DNA of 64,000 bases, from the NCBI GenBank assembly GCA_963708515.1, contig CAVPSX010000021.1:1-64000 (forward strand), read 5' to 3'. Shown here in pieces: positions 1 through 8,599 of the stretch. This DNA comes from JAPLJM01 sp963708515. GTDB lineage: Bacteria; Desulfobacterota; Syntrophia; Syntrophales; Fen-1087. Position 1 is the first letter of the stretch; every line of letters starts with the position of its first letter. The notes under the pieces are model-generated. The model saw only the letters and a program-made list of their open reading frames with translations. It did no database searches and was not told the origin of the DNA. Both the position numbers and the translations under genes were made by a program.

Positions 1-607
1 AGACATCATGAATCTTGTCATGTTCGGATCGGTAACAGTGATCGGCTGATTATGCTTCATCTGGTTAACGAACAAAGGGTATAACTGATCCTCTTGATGC
101 CATCACATTACCATACCTTGTACCGCAGAATACCGTACCTGAACCATTCAGATTCCTCGATTTTGCCATCATGATCTTTTCACTTAAAGCTTTTGTCATA
201 CCCATAGCATTCACTGCATAGACAGCTTTATCGGTGCTCAGCACAATAGCCTTTTTTACCTTATTAAATTCAGCCGAGGTCAGTACGTTCTCACAACCAA
301 GGACATTTGTCCTGACAGCCTCAGCCGGGAAGAATTCGCAGGAGGGTACCTGCTTTAATGCAGCTGCATGAAATACATAGTCAACTCCATGCATTGCATT
401 GTCAATACTATGTCTGTCGCGGACATCCCCGATAAAATATTTGATTTTCGGATTATTATAGAAATGACGCATATCATCCTGCTTCTTTTCATCACGGCTG
501 AAGATCCTTATTTCAGCTATGTCTGTATGCAGAAAACGCCGCAGAACGGCATTTCCGAAAGATCCTGTGCCTCCCGTTATCAGGAGGACTTTTCCGTTAA
601 ATTCCAT
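1..607 (-). CDS. fnlA: UDP-GlcNAc 4,6-dehydratase/5-epimerase (FnlA/WbjB/CapE class), partial, frameshifted
   Basis: Cytoplasmic SDR enzyme predicted to start UDP-L-FucNAc synthesis from UDP-GlcNAc. Seen: Rossmann motif ITGGTGSFG at residues 8-16, then FHAAALKQVPSCEFFP, STDKAVYAVNAMGMTK and GTRYGNVMASRGSVIP. The active-site Tyr of ordinary SDRs is Met here (MGMTK), as I recall for CapE enzymes. The ATG at 607 is chosen because upstream in-frame codons translate intergenic repeat DNA. After SVIP the frame stops at 65-67, but the next frame continues with LFVNQMKHNQPITVTDPNM up to the window edge, exactly the family sequence. One extra base in the GGG at 77-79 explains this. The gene continues beyond position 1. 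It lies 30 bp after the WbpM-like gene and probably shares its transcript. Known family; frameshift seen; operon inferred. Confidence 0.9.
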
Positions 608-636
608 TTCTCTTGTATTTATTTTGCTATTGGTTA

Positions 637-2710
637 CTATTTGGCGCAGTGGTGAGAGCCTTTTTGCTTGCCTACTCTGCGCTCTGAGCATTTGTGCTTG
701 AGCTCTGAGCTCTGAGCTCTGAGCCTTTCCCGCTTGCGCGGGATTTCCTCACTGCTTTCGTCAACCTGAGCTCTGAGCTCAGCATTCTGTCCGTTATATC
801 GCCCGTTACTTGATTTATACTCCGGAACAATTTGTCCGATATGCTTAACTATCTCTTTCCTTGACATATTATATAAATTTGCAAGGAGCTGGTCGATACT
901 TGCAAGAATCTCGGCAGCATCAACCGTTTCTGTCTTTGCTTTCCTTATCTTGGGATGATGAGTTTCAAGTGTGGTTTCTTTATCCGTAAGCAGCTCTTCA
1001 ACCAGCTTTTCGCCGGGACGCAATCCGGTATAAACTATCTTAATATCTTTTCCCGGTTCCAGTCCTGAAAGACGGATCATATTATTTGCCAGATCGGCAA
1101 TTTTAACAGGCTTCCCCATATCAAAAACAAATATCTCACCTCCCTTACCCATGAAGCCGGCTTCAAGTACAAGCTGACATGCTTCAGAGATCGTCATGAA
1201 ATATCTGTAAACTTCAGGATGGGTTACAGTGATCGGTCCCCCATTTTCTATTTGTTTTGTGAATATAGGAATTACAGAACCATTTGAACCAAGTACATTA
1301 CCAAAGCGTGTAACAATGAATTGTGTTTTATTTCCTTCCAGCTCAGCTGTAGCCTGAACTATCTTTTCACAGATCCTTTTTGAAACACCCATCACACTGG
1401 TTGGATTAACAGACTTATCAGTGGAGATCATCACAAATTTACTCACTCCATACTTAACTGCAAGCTGCGTAATATTCCTTGTTCCCCCCACGTTAACCCG
1501 CAATGCTTCATGAGGATTCTCCTCCATAAGTGATACATGTTTATAGGCTGCTGCATGAAATACTATATCAGGACGGAAATCCCGGAAGATCTGGTCCATT
1601 TTCTGCCATTGCGTAACATCTGCCAGTATCAACCGGTATTGCAAATCCGATAGTTTTTCCCTTTATCTCATTCTCAAGATAAAACATCGGCGTTTCTGCC
1701 TCATCCACCAGAATTACCTTTTCATTATTGAACCTGGCAAGCTGCCGTACTATCTCAGAACCAATTGAACCGGCAGCTCCGGTTACCATTATCGTTTTCC
1801 TGTTAAGTCCTTCATGGATCAGATCAAGATTAAGTGCAATGGGTTCTCTTCCCAATAGATCCTCCAGCTTTACTTTCCGGAACTGGTGTGTCTGAAGCTG
1901 ACCATTCACCCATTTATTAACCTCAGGGGTTTCCAGTACCTCAAGTCCCAGATTGACAGCCAGCTTTATAACCCTGCTTTTCTTTTCAATATCAATGTCT
2001 TTAATGGCTATTATAAGATTATTGATATTGTGTTTAGAAATAAATCCATCGGTTAGTACCTTGAAGTCATATACAGGAATACGATTTATCTTTTTCCCAT
2101 GAAGGGTTTTATCCTCATCAATGAAACCAACAACACTGAATCCGTTTTCAGAATCACTCATTATGACACGCTTGACAATAAATCCCAATTCCCCTGCTCC
2201 ATATATTAATACTCTCTTTCTTGTCTTGCCGGAGCTTGTAACAAACCTGAAAAGAATTTTAATAAGAACCCTTACAGAAAAAGAAATACTGTGATCGATA
2301 CATAATGAATAATAATTACTGAAACCGGCATATGTTAAGACAGAACCCAACTTAAAAAATCTGCTTAAGTAAGTAATAACTAAGAGTATTCCTGATGAGA
2401 TAGTTGTTACAATAAATATAAGCAATACATCTGTCAGGGTTGTATGCCGGATAAGTCCTGAATAAGACCGGAAAAAAATGCTGATAACTCCAAATACAAA
2501 GACTGCGAGAAATGACTGATACCATGCAAGAGGGAATTTTATAGCATGCACATCAAGATTAAACCGCAAAAGGTAAGCAAACAGGAACGCCAGAAACACT
2601 GCACTAATGTCCATAAGGAACACCATCCACTGGGGCAGCGAGTATTTCGCGAAGACGTTTAGGGCTTGTTTGCGAAGAAATAAGAACCAGCCAGGGTATT
2701 TAGCGGACAT
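637..2710 (-). CDS. Membrane-anchored nucleotide-sugar dehydratase (WbpM/CapD/FlaA1 class), frameshifted
   Basis: Predicted inner-membrane UDP-HexNAc 4,6-dehydratase of polysaccharide synthesis. Order: hydrophobic N-terminal segments (about residues 25-130), a first nucleotide-binding fold with RVLIYGAGELG, then the catalytic SDR domain with VTGAAGSIGSE, FHAAAYKHVSLMEENP and STDKSVNPTSVMGVSK. The frame breaks at a T5 run (1654-1658, plus strand): deleting one base joins NEIKGK to LSDLQYRLILADV, the expected junction. A TTG at 2722 could start the frame, but the ATG at 2710 is preferred. The C-terminus is odd: after IGQIVPEYKSSNG, where homologues end, about 50 residues are read from the GAGCTCTGAGC-type repeat at 650-790, so the original stop seems lost. 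Family assignment is secure; substrate is not. Confidence 0.92.
655..790. repeat. Degenerate GAGCTCTGAGC repeat tract
   Basis: AGCTCTGAGC units recur at about 690-725 and 768-785 around a palindromic GCTTGCGCGGGATTTCC segment. The tract is read through as the C-terminal extension of the WbpM-like protein. No gene of its own. Confidence 0.6.
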
Positions 2711-2718
2711 ATGTGTTT

Positions 2719-3408
2719 TCAATGAAATCTACCATACGAGTCGGGACATAATCGTAGTATGATAAAAGTGGTGAGCGATGAGAGTTGAGCGGTGAGCGTT
2801 GAGCATCGAGCGGTGAGTGGTGAGAATTCATTTGCTATGAACAGTAAAATCTTTCCACTACTCCTGCTGGAACCGGGCTTAAACGCAACCCCTGACCTTA
2901 AGATTCGCGAATGTATCTCTCTTATCTTCTCGTCCAAACTGCATGAACAGTCCTGTCCCGATAGTGAGATTGAGTTTATTGCCAAGTCTGATTTTTGTTC
3001 CTAATCCGCCATTGATATAAATCATTGATTCGTCCCGGATATCATCGATGTTAAGGAGCAGACCCCCATTGCCAAAGACAAATGGGGAGATCCTCCGAAG
3101 ATTAATGGCGTATCTGATATCTGCCATGAGTGGGAACATTGCCCCTTCACCATAGAACAACATACCTGTTCCTGCGCATAACGACAGATTGCTCTCTATG
3201 TTAAGAGGTTCAATATTAAATTCATAACCATGGACAGTCGTCAGTCCATAAAAATAATTTGAATATTCAACATCCCTGCTTCCCAGCCCAAAACCGAAGG
3301 TCAGCTCATTTATATTAACATAACCTGATTTCGCGTCCGGAGGCTCGAGAATTATGTCTTGCCCGTAAATTATAGAGCTAAGCTAAAAGTACTGATGTAG
3401 CTATTCAT
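2719..3408 (-). pseudogene. Small outer-membrane beta-barrel protein, broken
   Basis: The minus strand at about 2880-3380 encodes alternating polar/hydrophobic strands typical of a small porin-like barrel: NINELTFGFGLGSR, SNLSLCAGTGMLFYGE, ISPFVFGNGGLLLNIDD, IYINGGLGTKIRLGNKLN and LTIGTGLFMQFGRED. Two breaks are visible. Near 2898-2905 one extra base separates FANLKV from GVAFKPGS, a normal last strand. At the 5-prime end the coding frame meets a TAG at about 3383, while an ATG at 3408 opens another frame that would need a one-base correction. After the last strand the frame runs into GAGTGGTGAG-type repeat DNA and stops only at 2719. It may be an intact gene with sequencing errors or a decaying remnant. 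Exact barrel family not recognised. Confidence 0.6.
2775..2830. repeat. GAGCGGTGAGTGGTGAG-type degenerate repeat
   Basis: Several imperfect GAGYGGTGAG or GAGCGTTGAGC units lie head to tail between the WbpM-like gene and the barrel remnant. Similar tracts occur at 3953-3985, 7330-7362, 18027-18046 and 60300-60360. Confidence 0.65.
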
Positions 3409-3597
3409 TTGTTATTTAAATTTTCGAATTATTTGCTTTGCGAATTTTTGTCTTTTATCTTGAAATTTATTCGTCATTTTGCGACCCCAGGAAAAGGCTT
3501 CGTAGAAGTTCGAAAAATATTATCGGGGTCAAACAATCCGTCTCAATTATTTCAAAGTAAATTCCCGCAATACCTCTTTCTGTCTCGTTCCGAGCAT

Positions 3598-3614
3598 ACT
3601 TCCGTCCCGTCAGT
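3598..3614 (-). promoter_or_regulatory. Conserved leader core, copy 1 (ACTGACGGGACGGAAGT)
   Basis: First of four near-identical 17-bp cores, all on the minus strand, each 50-185 bp downstream of a perfect TATATTTG box. Flanking similarity extends to about 3593-3637. Function unknown; a transcribed leader element is inferred. Confidence 0.5.
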
Positions 3615-3796
3615 CCCATCTGGCTACAACTGTATCTGATTGATTTTAAGGTGAATAAAATTAATTTTCGATTTTCCTCAATCAGGAGTTGAAATAAAAC
3701 CTTTCTGGTCCGATAAGGCTAAAAAACAACCATTCCGGAAGCGAAAGTAATCAATAATAATAGCTCTTCAAAATGCTTCAGATCATCAGACAACCC

Positions 3797-3804
3797 CAAA
3801 TATA
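3797..3804 (-). promoter_or_regulatory. Candidate -7 box TATATTTG upstream of leader copy 1
   Basis: Exact match to the Bacteroidota TAnnTTTG box on the minus strand, 183 bp before leader core 1 and upstream of the barrel remnant and WbpM-like gene. No clear TTG -33 box at the usual spacing. Confidence 0.4.
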
Positions 3805-4064
3805 GCAGGTTCAAAATCGTTTACCACTGGAATTTATTAACATATCAGGTTCGGTTGTTAATACACCCCAGCTAAGAGTTGTTTCGTCAAAACAGGAAAA
3901 ATTACGTCAATGACTATATAATTTGACAAAAGCTCTGCGGATTTTGAGAGGGAGGGTGAGCGGTGAGTGGTGAGCGGTGAGTAGGGTGAAAGAAATTGCC
4001 AACTTTTTTTGCCAACTGCCATTTGCCAACTGCCAACTATTGAATAAGCGATGAGTTGTGAGTG

Positions 4065-5216
4065 TTAAATCGATTCAACCAGCTTCTTAACAATACGCTC
4101 AGCGGTATGCCCATCCCATAATTCCGGGCGGGTTGGAGTGCGGTTCAGAGAAAGAGCCCGATGATACTCCTCCCGGATCCGGTCAATATTATTTCCCGTC
4201 AGAACACTTGCACCTCCGTATTCCCGAAGTGTTACGGGTCGTTCAGTATTGAAGCGCAATGTGATACACGGTGTTCCCAGAACACAACACTCTTCCTGCA
4301 ATCCACCGGAATCGGTAAGCATTACCCTGGCGCCCATATTCAGCCTGACCATCTCATGATACCCTACCGGTTCAAGAAGGATAAGTGAAGGATTATTTAT
4401 GATCCTGTCCCACAATCCGAATTTTGTAAGCTGCTTCCTGGCACGGGGATGAATAGCCCAGATCAGAACCAGGTCTTTTGTTACTTCTTCAGCAAGGAAC
4501 TTAACCAGAGGAGCCAGCACTTTTTCTTCATCAACATTGGATGGACGGTGAAGTGTCATCAGAGCATAATTCAAATCATCTTTAATATTATCGGGATATT
4601 TACATCCTTCAATCAGATTATCCCTGATGATATTTTCAACATTCAATCTTTCAGCCTTCTCCCTGTTCGCTTCAAGGGTATCTATCATAATATTACCCAC
4701 AAAATGGATCTTTTCTTCAGGAGTACCCTCTTTCCTCAGGTTTTCCGAAGAAAGGAGATCAGGTGTAAAAAGAAGATCAGATAATCTGTCGGTCACGAGA
4801 CGGTTTATTTCCTCCGGCATTGTCATATCACCGGAACGAAGTCCCGCTTCAATATGACATAATTTTATATTGAGTCTTTTGGCAACAACCGAGCATGAAA
4901 GTGTTGCATTCACATCTCCCACAACAACAACCCAGTCAGGTTTTTCCCTGAGCAGGACTTTTTCAAATTCAATCATGGTATAACCCAGCTGCTCTGCATG
5001 TGATCCGGAACCGATCTCAAGGTTAATATCCGGCTCGGGAATATCAAGATCCCTGAAAAAGGCTTCCGACATCCGGATATCATAATGCTGTCCGGTATGA
5101 ACCAGAAGATGATCTATGAAATTATTGTGAATCCGGTTATATTCTTCAACAGCTCTTATGAACGGAGCGATCTTCATGAAATTGGGACGAGCCCCGACAA
5201 CAGAAATGACCTTCAT
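4065..5216 (-). CDS. wecB: UDP-N-acetylglucosamine 2-epimerase (non-hydrolysing)
   Basis: Interconverts UDP-GlcNAc and UDP-ManNAc in the cytoplasm. At 383 residues it has the family length and is intact. Seen motifs: VVGARPNFMKIAPF at the N-terminus, VHTGQHYDIRMSEAFF, VVVVGDVNATLSC, CHIEAGLRSGDMTMPEEINR, MTLHRPSNVDEE and LTDSGGLQEECCVLGTPCITLR. The last two contain the His-Arg and Glu-Glu-type residues of the GT-B-like nucleotide site. The product would supply ManNAc donors, which fits the WecG/TagA-type transferase at 41,120-41,833. It follows the FnlC gene with a 240-bp gap filled with repeats. Start is the ATG at 5216; no Shine-Dalgarno sequence is evident. Confidence 0.95.
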   Translation of the reverse strand: MKVISVVGARPNFMKIAPFIRAVEEYNRIHNNFIDHLLVHTGQHYDIRMSEAFFRDLDIPEPDINLEIGSGSHAEQLGYTMIEFEKVLLREKPDWVVVVGDVNATLSCSVVAKRLNIKLCHIEAGLRSGDMTMPEEINRLVTDRLSDLLFTPDLLSSENLRKEGTPEEKIHFVGNIMIDTLEANREKAERLNVENIIRDNLIEGCKYPDNIKDDLNYALMTLHRPSNVDEEKVLAPLVKFLAEEVTKDLVLIWAIHPRARKQLTKFGLWDRIINNPSLILLEPVGYHEMVRLNMGARVMLTDSGGLQEECCVLGTPCITLRFNTERPVTLREYGGASVLTGNNIDRIREEYHRALSLNRTPTRPELWDGHTAERIVKKLVESI

Positions 5217-5219
5217 AAT

Positions 5220-5459
5220 CGAAATATGGACATCGTGATCAAACCTTAATTAACTATGTAAATGATTTGAAAGGAAGTGATAAAATGTATAAAATGTCTT
5301 TCAACGACCGAAGTGGTTTCGAAATACAGTTTCTCGAGGTGGACTTGTTTCTCAAATTTCAACTTTTCCGGAGACCATTTATATCTCTCAGCTAGCTTAA
5401 TTTGTGGTTGCTCCCCTTTTAAAAAAGAGGGGAAAGTTTTGTCCCCAAAACTTTTAGTC
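5220..5459. repeat. Dispersed intergenic repeat with CCCCTTTT/AAAAGAGGGG hairpin
   Basis: Non-coding spacer. On the minus strand it reads GGACAAAACTTTCCCCTC, a T run, then GGGGAGCAACCA and AAATGGTCT, resembling the element at about 55,470-55,570. The hairpin at about 5411-5432 could act as a weak terminator behind fnlC. Confidence 0.55.
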
Positions 5460-6603
5460 TCAGTGCATTTTAATCCCATTCCAAATATTACTCAGCTTCG
5501 CATTCCCCGCTATCAGTTTTACAACCCGCCATGATGTATTGTCAATTGTATAATCATCCGCGATCTTTCTGTATCCGCCGGTTTGTTCAAATTCCTTCAT
5601 GACAAGCTTAATGCTGTCCATCACAACCTGTGTTTCAAAGCCTGTCAGAATGATTGTCCCGGCATCCTGTGCTTCCGGACGTTCCATTGACTGCCGGAAT
5701 GATATTGCCGGGAAATTCAATATCGATGATTCCTCGCTTATCGTTCCGGAGTCGGACAGGGTACACAGGGCATTCATCTGCAGATGAACATAATCGGTGA
5801 AACCAAATGGTTTAAGGAACTGGATCTTCGGATCCATTTTCATTCCCGGCAGTTGTTCAAGCCTTTTTCTTGTCCGCGGATGTGTGGAAACGATCACAGG
5901 TACATCATATTCTTTCACAAGAAGATCCAATATCGCAAGTATCTTCTGAAGATGTTCAGGATTATCAACATTTTCCTCCCTGTGTGTTGATACAACAAAA
6001 TATTTTTTTTGTTTAAGATGAAGCGTATCCAGGATAATTGATCCGTTTATTTTGGGAATATAATAGTCCAGGACTTCTTTCATGGGACTTCCCGTCAGAT
6101 AGATCCTCCTGTGTGGTAATCCCTCGGCGATAAGATGGCGGCGTGCATGTTCTGTATATACAAGGTTATAATCGGCACATATGATCGATGACCCTGCGGT
6201 TAAGTTCTTCAGGAACATTGAAATCAAAACATCTGTTCCCTGCCTCCATGTGGAAGACGGGTATATGAAGTCTTTTTGCCATGTATGCTGAAAGACAGGA
6301 ATTGGTATCTCCAAGTACCAGCAGCGCATCGGGAGACTCTTTTCTCAGCAGTTCGCCGGATTTCCTGATTATATCTCCCACTGCTGCCTCGAGCGAAGAT
6401 GTATCGACATTTAAGAAGAAGTCGGGTTTCCGCAGTTCCAGGTCTTTGAAGAAGATCTCATTCAGCTCATAATCATAATTCTGTCCGGTATGTGCTATTA
6501 TATGGTTGAAATGTTGATCAAGAAGCGCCATCACCCGCGATAACCGGATAATTTCAGGCCTCGTTCCGACGACAGTTAGTACTTTCAAAGATGATTTGGT
6601 CAT
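5460..6603 (-). CDS. fnlC: UDP-sugar 2-epimerase of the FnlC/WbjD/CapG class, frameshifted
   Basis: Second WecB-fold epimerase, clearly different from the 4065-5216 protein. Motifs TVVGTRPEIIRLSRV, AHTGQNYDYELNEIFFKDL, LLVLGDTNSCLSAY, FHMEAGNRCFDFNVPEE, STHREENVDNPEHL and VSTHPRTRKRLEQ match the class that epimerises the 2,6-dideoxy-talose intermediate to UDP-L-FucNAc, pairing logically with fnlA. The frame breaks near 6177-6182: removing one base joins NRRVIDH to CADYNLVYTEHARRH, restoring a 380-residue protein of normal length. The ATG at 6603 is used because the open frame upstream translates GGTTGAGGTTGAGG repeats. The reductase partner (FnlB/CapF) is not in the window. A TATATTTG box and leader element lie upstream at 6907-7042. 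Confidence 0.9.
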
Positions 6604-6784
6604 AATAGTCAAGTTAGAGCTAATTAGAGTTTCAGGTTGAGGTTGAGGTTGAGGCTTTGCGAGCGAAGCTTTCTTGACCTCCATAGCTGTAGCGGGGAGG
6701 TAGCGTAGGCTGGTTCCTGGTTCCGGGTATATTGAATTTTTCATAAGAAGACGTTAGCGAACTGCATCATGATGCATTGAAATT

Positions 6785-6850
6785 CCGTCATTGCGAGTCC
6801 CGAAAAAAAGCAAGTAATCAATCCGAAAGATCCAACCGGGACGAAGCAAC
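6785..6850. repeat. GTCATTGCGAG-type intergenic repeat
   Basis: Reads GTCATTGCGAGTCCCG, then GGGACGAAGCAACCCTG after about 35 bp; the CGGGACT/GGGACG arms resemble the interspersed CATTGCGAG...GAAGCAATC repeats seen in many bacterial genomes. Confidence 0.5.
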
Positions 6851-6906
6851 CCTGTTCGATAATTGGTGAATAAACATACTGACCAGCTAGTCTTCCGTCA
6901 TTACAT

Positions 6907-6923
6907 GCTTCCGCCCCGTCAGT
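6907..6923 (-). promoter_or_regulatory. Conserved leader core, copy 2 (ACTGACGGGGCGGAAGC)
   Basis: Same 17-bp core as at 3598, 17,857 and 55,184. Lies 112 bp downstream of a TATATTTG box and about 300 bp before the fnlC start. Similarity to the 17.9-kb copy extends upstream through the promoter. Confidence 0.5.
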
Positions 6924-7034
6924 CACAAGAGGCACTTAACATAACTAATTGATATAATGAAAGAAAAGATCTAAGTAGCTTAGATCGGTTTCGGCTATAG
7001 TTAATCAGTACCTCTTATCTGACATTGTAAAGAA

Positions 7035-7042
7035 CAAATATA
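7035..7042 (-). promoter_or_regulatory. Candidate -7 box TATATTTG upstream of leader copy 2
   Basis: Perfect TAnnTTTG box reading toward fnlC. The 17.9-kb counterpart is uninterrupted, but here about 190 bp of palindromic elements sit directly 5-prime of the box and separate it from the original -33 region. Confidence 0.45.
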
Positions 7043-7048
7043 GATGAA

Positions 7049-7109
7049 ACCCACATGCTGTCTATCCGAACGTTATCACCTTTAAATAGAATTTTATCAA
7101 CATGTAGGA
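7049..7109. repeat. Degenerate relative of the 56-bp palindromic element
   Basis: Begins ACCCACATG and ends CATGTAGGAT, so the terminal arms match the 56-bp element with one mismatch, while the interior is unrelated. Forms a tandem pair with the intact copy at 7149-7204. Confidence 0.5.
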
Positions 7110-7148
7110 TCAGTCATACAATTAAATCAGGCTCAAATTTAAAATGAA

Positions 7149-7204
7149 ACCCACATGTATTGCATACACAAACACATATTTATATAATTTTCAAACATGT
7201 GGGT
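7149..7204. repeat. 56-bp palindromic dispersed element, copy 1
   Basis: Perfect 10-bp terminal inverted repeats, ACCCACATGT and ACATGTGGGT, around an AT-rich core. Another 56-bp copy lies at 31,205-31,260 in opposite orientation and a truncated one at 32,495-32,545. The insert from 7050 to 7238 is flanked by ATGAAA on both sides. Confidence 0.75.
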
Positions 7205-7587
7205 TCAATCAGACCATTAAAATAACAATTATATACTTATGAAATATAAGAAAAATTACCCTCTTAAACGTTGACAATAGCCGGATGTTCACAAAAGATG
7301 GAAAAAATTTAGCAACAACTTCTTTTTATTGATGAGAGATGAGTTGCGAGCGATGAGCGATTAATCGTTTGTCTCAATGACTTTACCATACCAAGGGTTA
7401 ATTTTCTTTCCTCATTGAATACCTCAATATACCCGATTTTTACTGCTAAGTATTTGACCATATCCGCTCTGTCATTCCCATTTATTCCATACGGAATTTG
7501 ATCGCATCAACAGGATCAGGTGGAGCTATTACCAACTGCCAACTTTCTTACGAGCAGAAATTTAACCAGGGAATTGTGAAAAGAAAG

Positions 7588-7612
7588 AAGGTGCCTGTTT
7601 GAGACACCCCCT
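7588..7612 (-). terminator. Rho-independent terminator of the lipoprotein gene
   Basis: On the minus strand GGGTGTCTCAAACAGGCACC is followed by a T-rich tail (TTCTTTCTTTT). Same design as the hairpin at 60,421-60,447. Confidence 0.7.
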
Positions 7613-7657
7613 TTTATTTAGTAAATAATCTTTTACTTAATTAAGCTTAACCATATA

Positions 7658-8599
7658 CTAAAAAGGTAAATCAAATGTCAACGATGAAACTGGAGAAATT
7701 ACCCCTGTTTTGTAAGGAAAGTCTGTGTAATAAGCATCCTCATAATCCTCAAGGGTACCGACAAAGAGATAGGCATCTCTGAAAAGTTTACCAGGCATGT
7801 CAACATTATTAACTCTAACCTCTAAAAGGTCATCATCATCAAAGTTCCCAACCATAATGTCTCCTACAGGAATGGTTTGATTCATGTACCAGAATATCTT
7901 ATTACTACTACCAGGAACAAAGTCATAATATGCTACAAAATCTATATCACCTGGACCTCCACTGGTGCATGCCCATACTCCATCATTAAGATAACTTTTA
8001 AACGCAATTACCAGTTCCGGTAATTCTTTCTTGCACTCAATAAAGCAAAAAGTAAGGTTGCTGAGTCCTGCCGGAGCACCACTTGCATTAATTGGGGATG
8101 CCAGTCCGCTATCAGAGAATGTTCCATCAGGATAATAATAAACATTAGCATCTGAAGAACCTTTAACAATCACAGCACCAACCCTGTAATACTTGCCGTT
8201 GATCATTCCGCAATCTTCCATTCTGAATGATACATATTTTCCATCAGTAACACTTACATGTAACCATGATGGGAATTTACTTGAGAAATCACTTCCGGAA
8301 TAGTCAACCTTAGTACCACATAAAAATGGATTAGGGCCAGAAACAAATGCTGCTGCTACTTCGGCACAGGTTCTGTTTCCACCATTGTTCGCACCCGGAA
8401 TGATGAATGGTATTACTCCGTCCTGAGGATTACCAAGATCGCCATCAGATCTCGGCAGACTTTCTGATTTTGTGGTAATAGGTTGATCCTTAGAGTTCTT
8501 AATCAGATCCATCCCGTTGTCATTTCTGTTATCCTTACTACAGGAAATCACAGCTGCTGCAACGAAAATAATAACAAAAAAGATTTTTGATTTTTTCAT
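7658..8599 (-). CDS. Secreted lipoprotein of unknown function
   Basis: 313 residues. A lipoprotein signal peptide is clear: MKKSKIFFVIIFVAAAVISC, with the lipobox Cys at 20, followed by charged residues (SKDNRNDN). The mature part begins with a low-complexity stretch, then a Cys-containing region (NRTCAEVAAAF, NPFLCGTKVDYSGSD, RMEDCGMINGKYYRVGAV, FCFIECKKELPEL) rich in beta-prone Tyr/Val/Asp, and a DDDD acidic cluster near residue 255. I do not recognise a family. It stands alone: its own terminator lies 45 bp downstream and a TATCTTTA sequence resembling a -7 box lies about 50 bp upstream of the start. Probably exposed at the outer membrane; its link to the polysaccharide locus is only positional. 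Confidence 0.85.
   Translation of the reverse strand: MKKSKIFFVIIFVAAAVISCSKDNRNDNGMDLIKNSKDQPITTKSESLPRSDGDLGNPQDGVIPFIIPGANNGGNRTCAEVAAAFVSGPNPFLCGTKVDYSGSDFSSKFPSWLHVSVTDGKYVSFRMEDCGMINGKYYRVGAVIVKGSSDANVYYYPDGTFSDSGLASPINASGAPAGLSNLTFCFIECKKELPELVIAFKSYLNDGVWACTSGGPGDIDFVAYYDFVPGSSNKIFWYMNQTIPVGDIMVGNFDDDDLLEVRVNNVDMPGKLFRDAYLFVGTLEDYEDAYYTDFPYKTGVISPVSSLTFDLPF

Larger units (their letters stand above)
3409..4064. other. Gene-free spacer with a promoter/leader module and simple repeats
   Basis: No convincing coding frame. On the minus strand it holds a TATATTTG box (3797-3804) and the conserved leader core (3598-3614). Near wecB it holds a GAGTGGTGAGCGGTGAG tract (3953-3985) and GCCAACTGCCAACT repeats (about 3998-4040). 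Confidence 0.6.
6604..7657. other. 1-kb intergenic region built from repeats and regulatory elements
   Basis: No credible gene. Going up in coordinates it holds a GGTTGAGGTTGAGG tract (6635-6655), a GTCATTGCGAG...AAGCAA repeat of a kind common between bacterial genes (about 6787-6850), leader core copy 2 (6907-6923), a TATATTTG box (7035-7042), two palindromic elements (7049-7109 and 7149-7204), a GATGAGAGATGAG tract (7330-7362) and a terminator hairpin (7588-7612). Confidence 0.6.

Noticed and set aside
3409..3639. Open frame of 76 codons on the plus strand
   Set aside because: Overlaps leader core 1 in reverse, no start signal, no recognisable motif.
4449..4784. Open frame of 111 codons on the plus strand
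   Set aside because: Lies antisense inside the well-conserved wecB gene; no family resemblance.
6741..6935. Open frame of 64 codons on the minus strand before fnlC
   Set aside because: Translates the CATTGCGAG-type repeat and leader element; no protein-like pattern.
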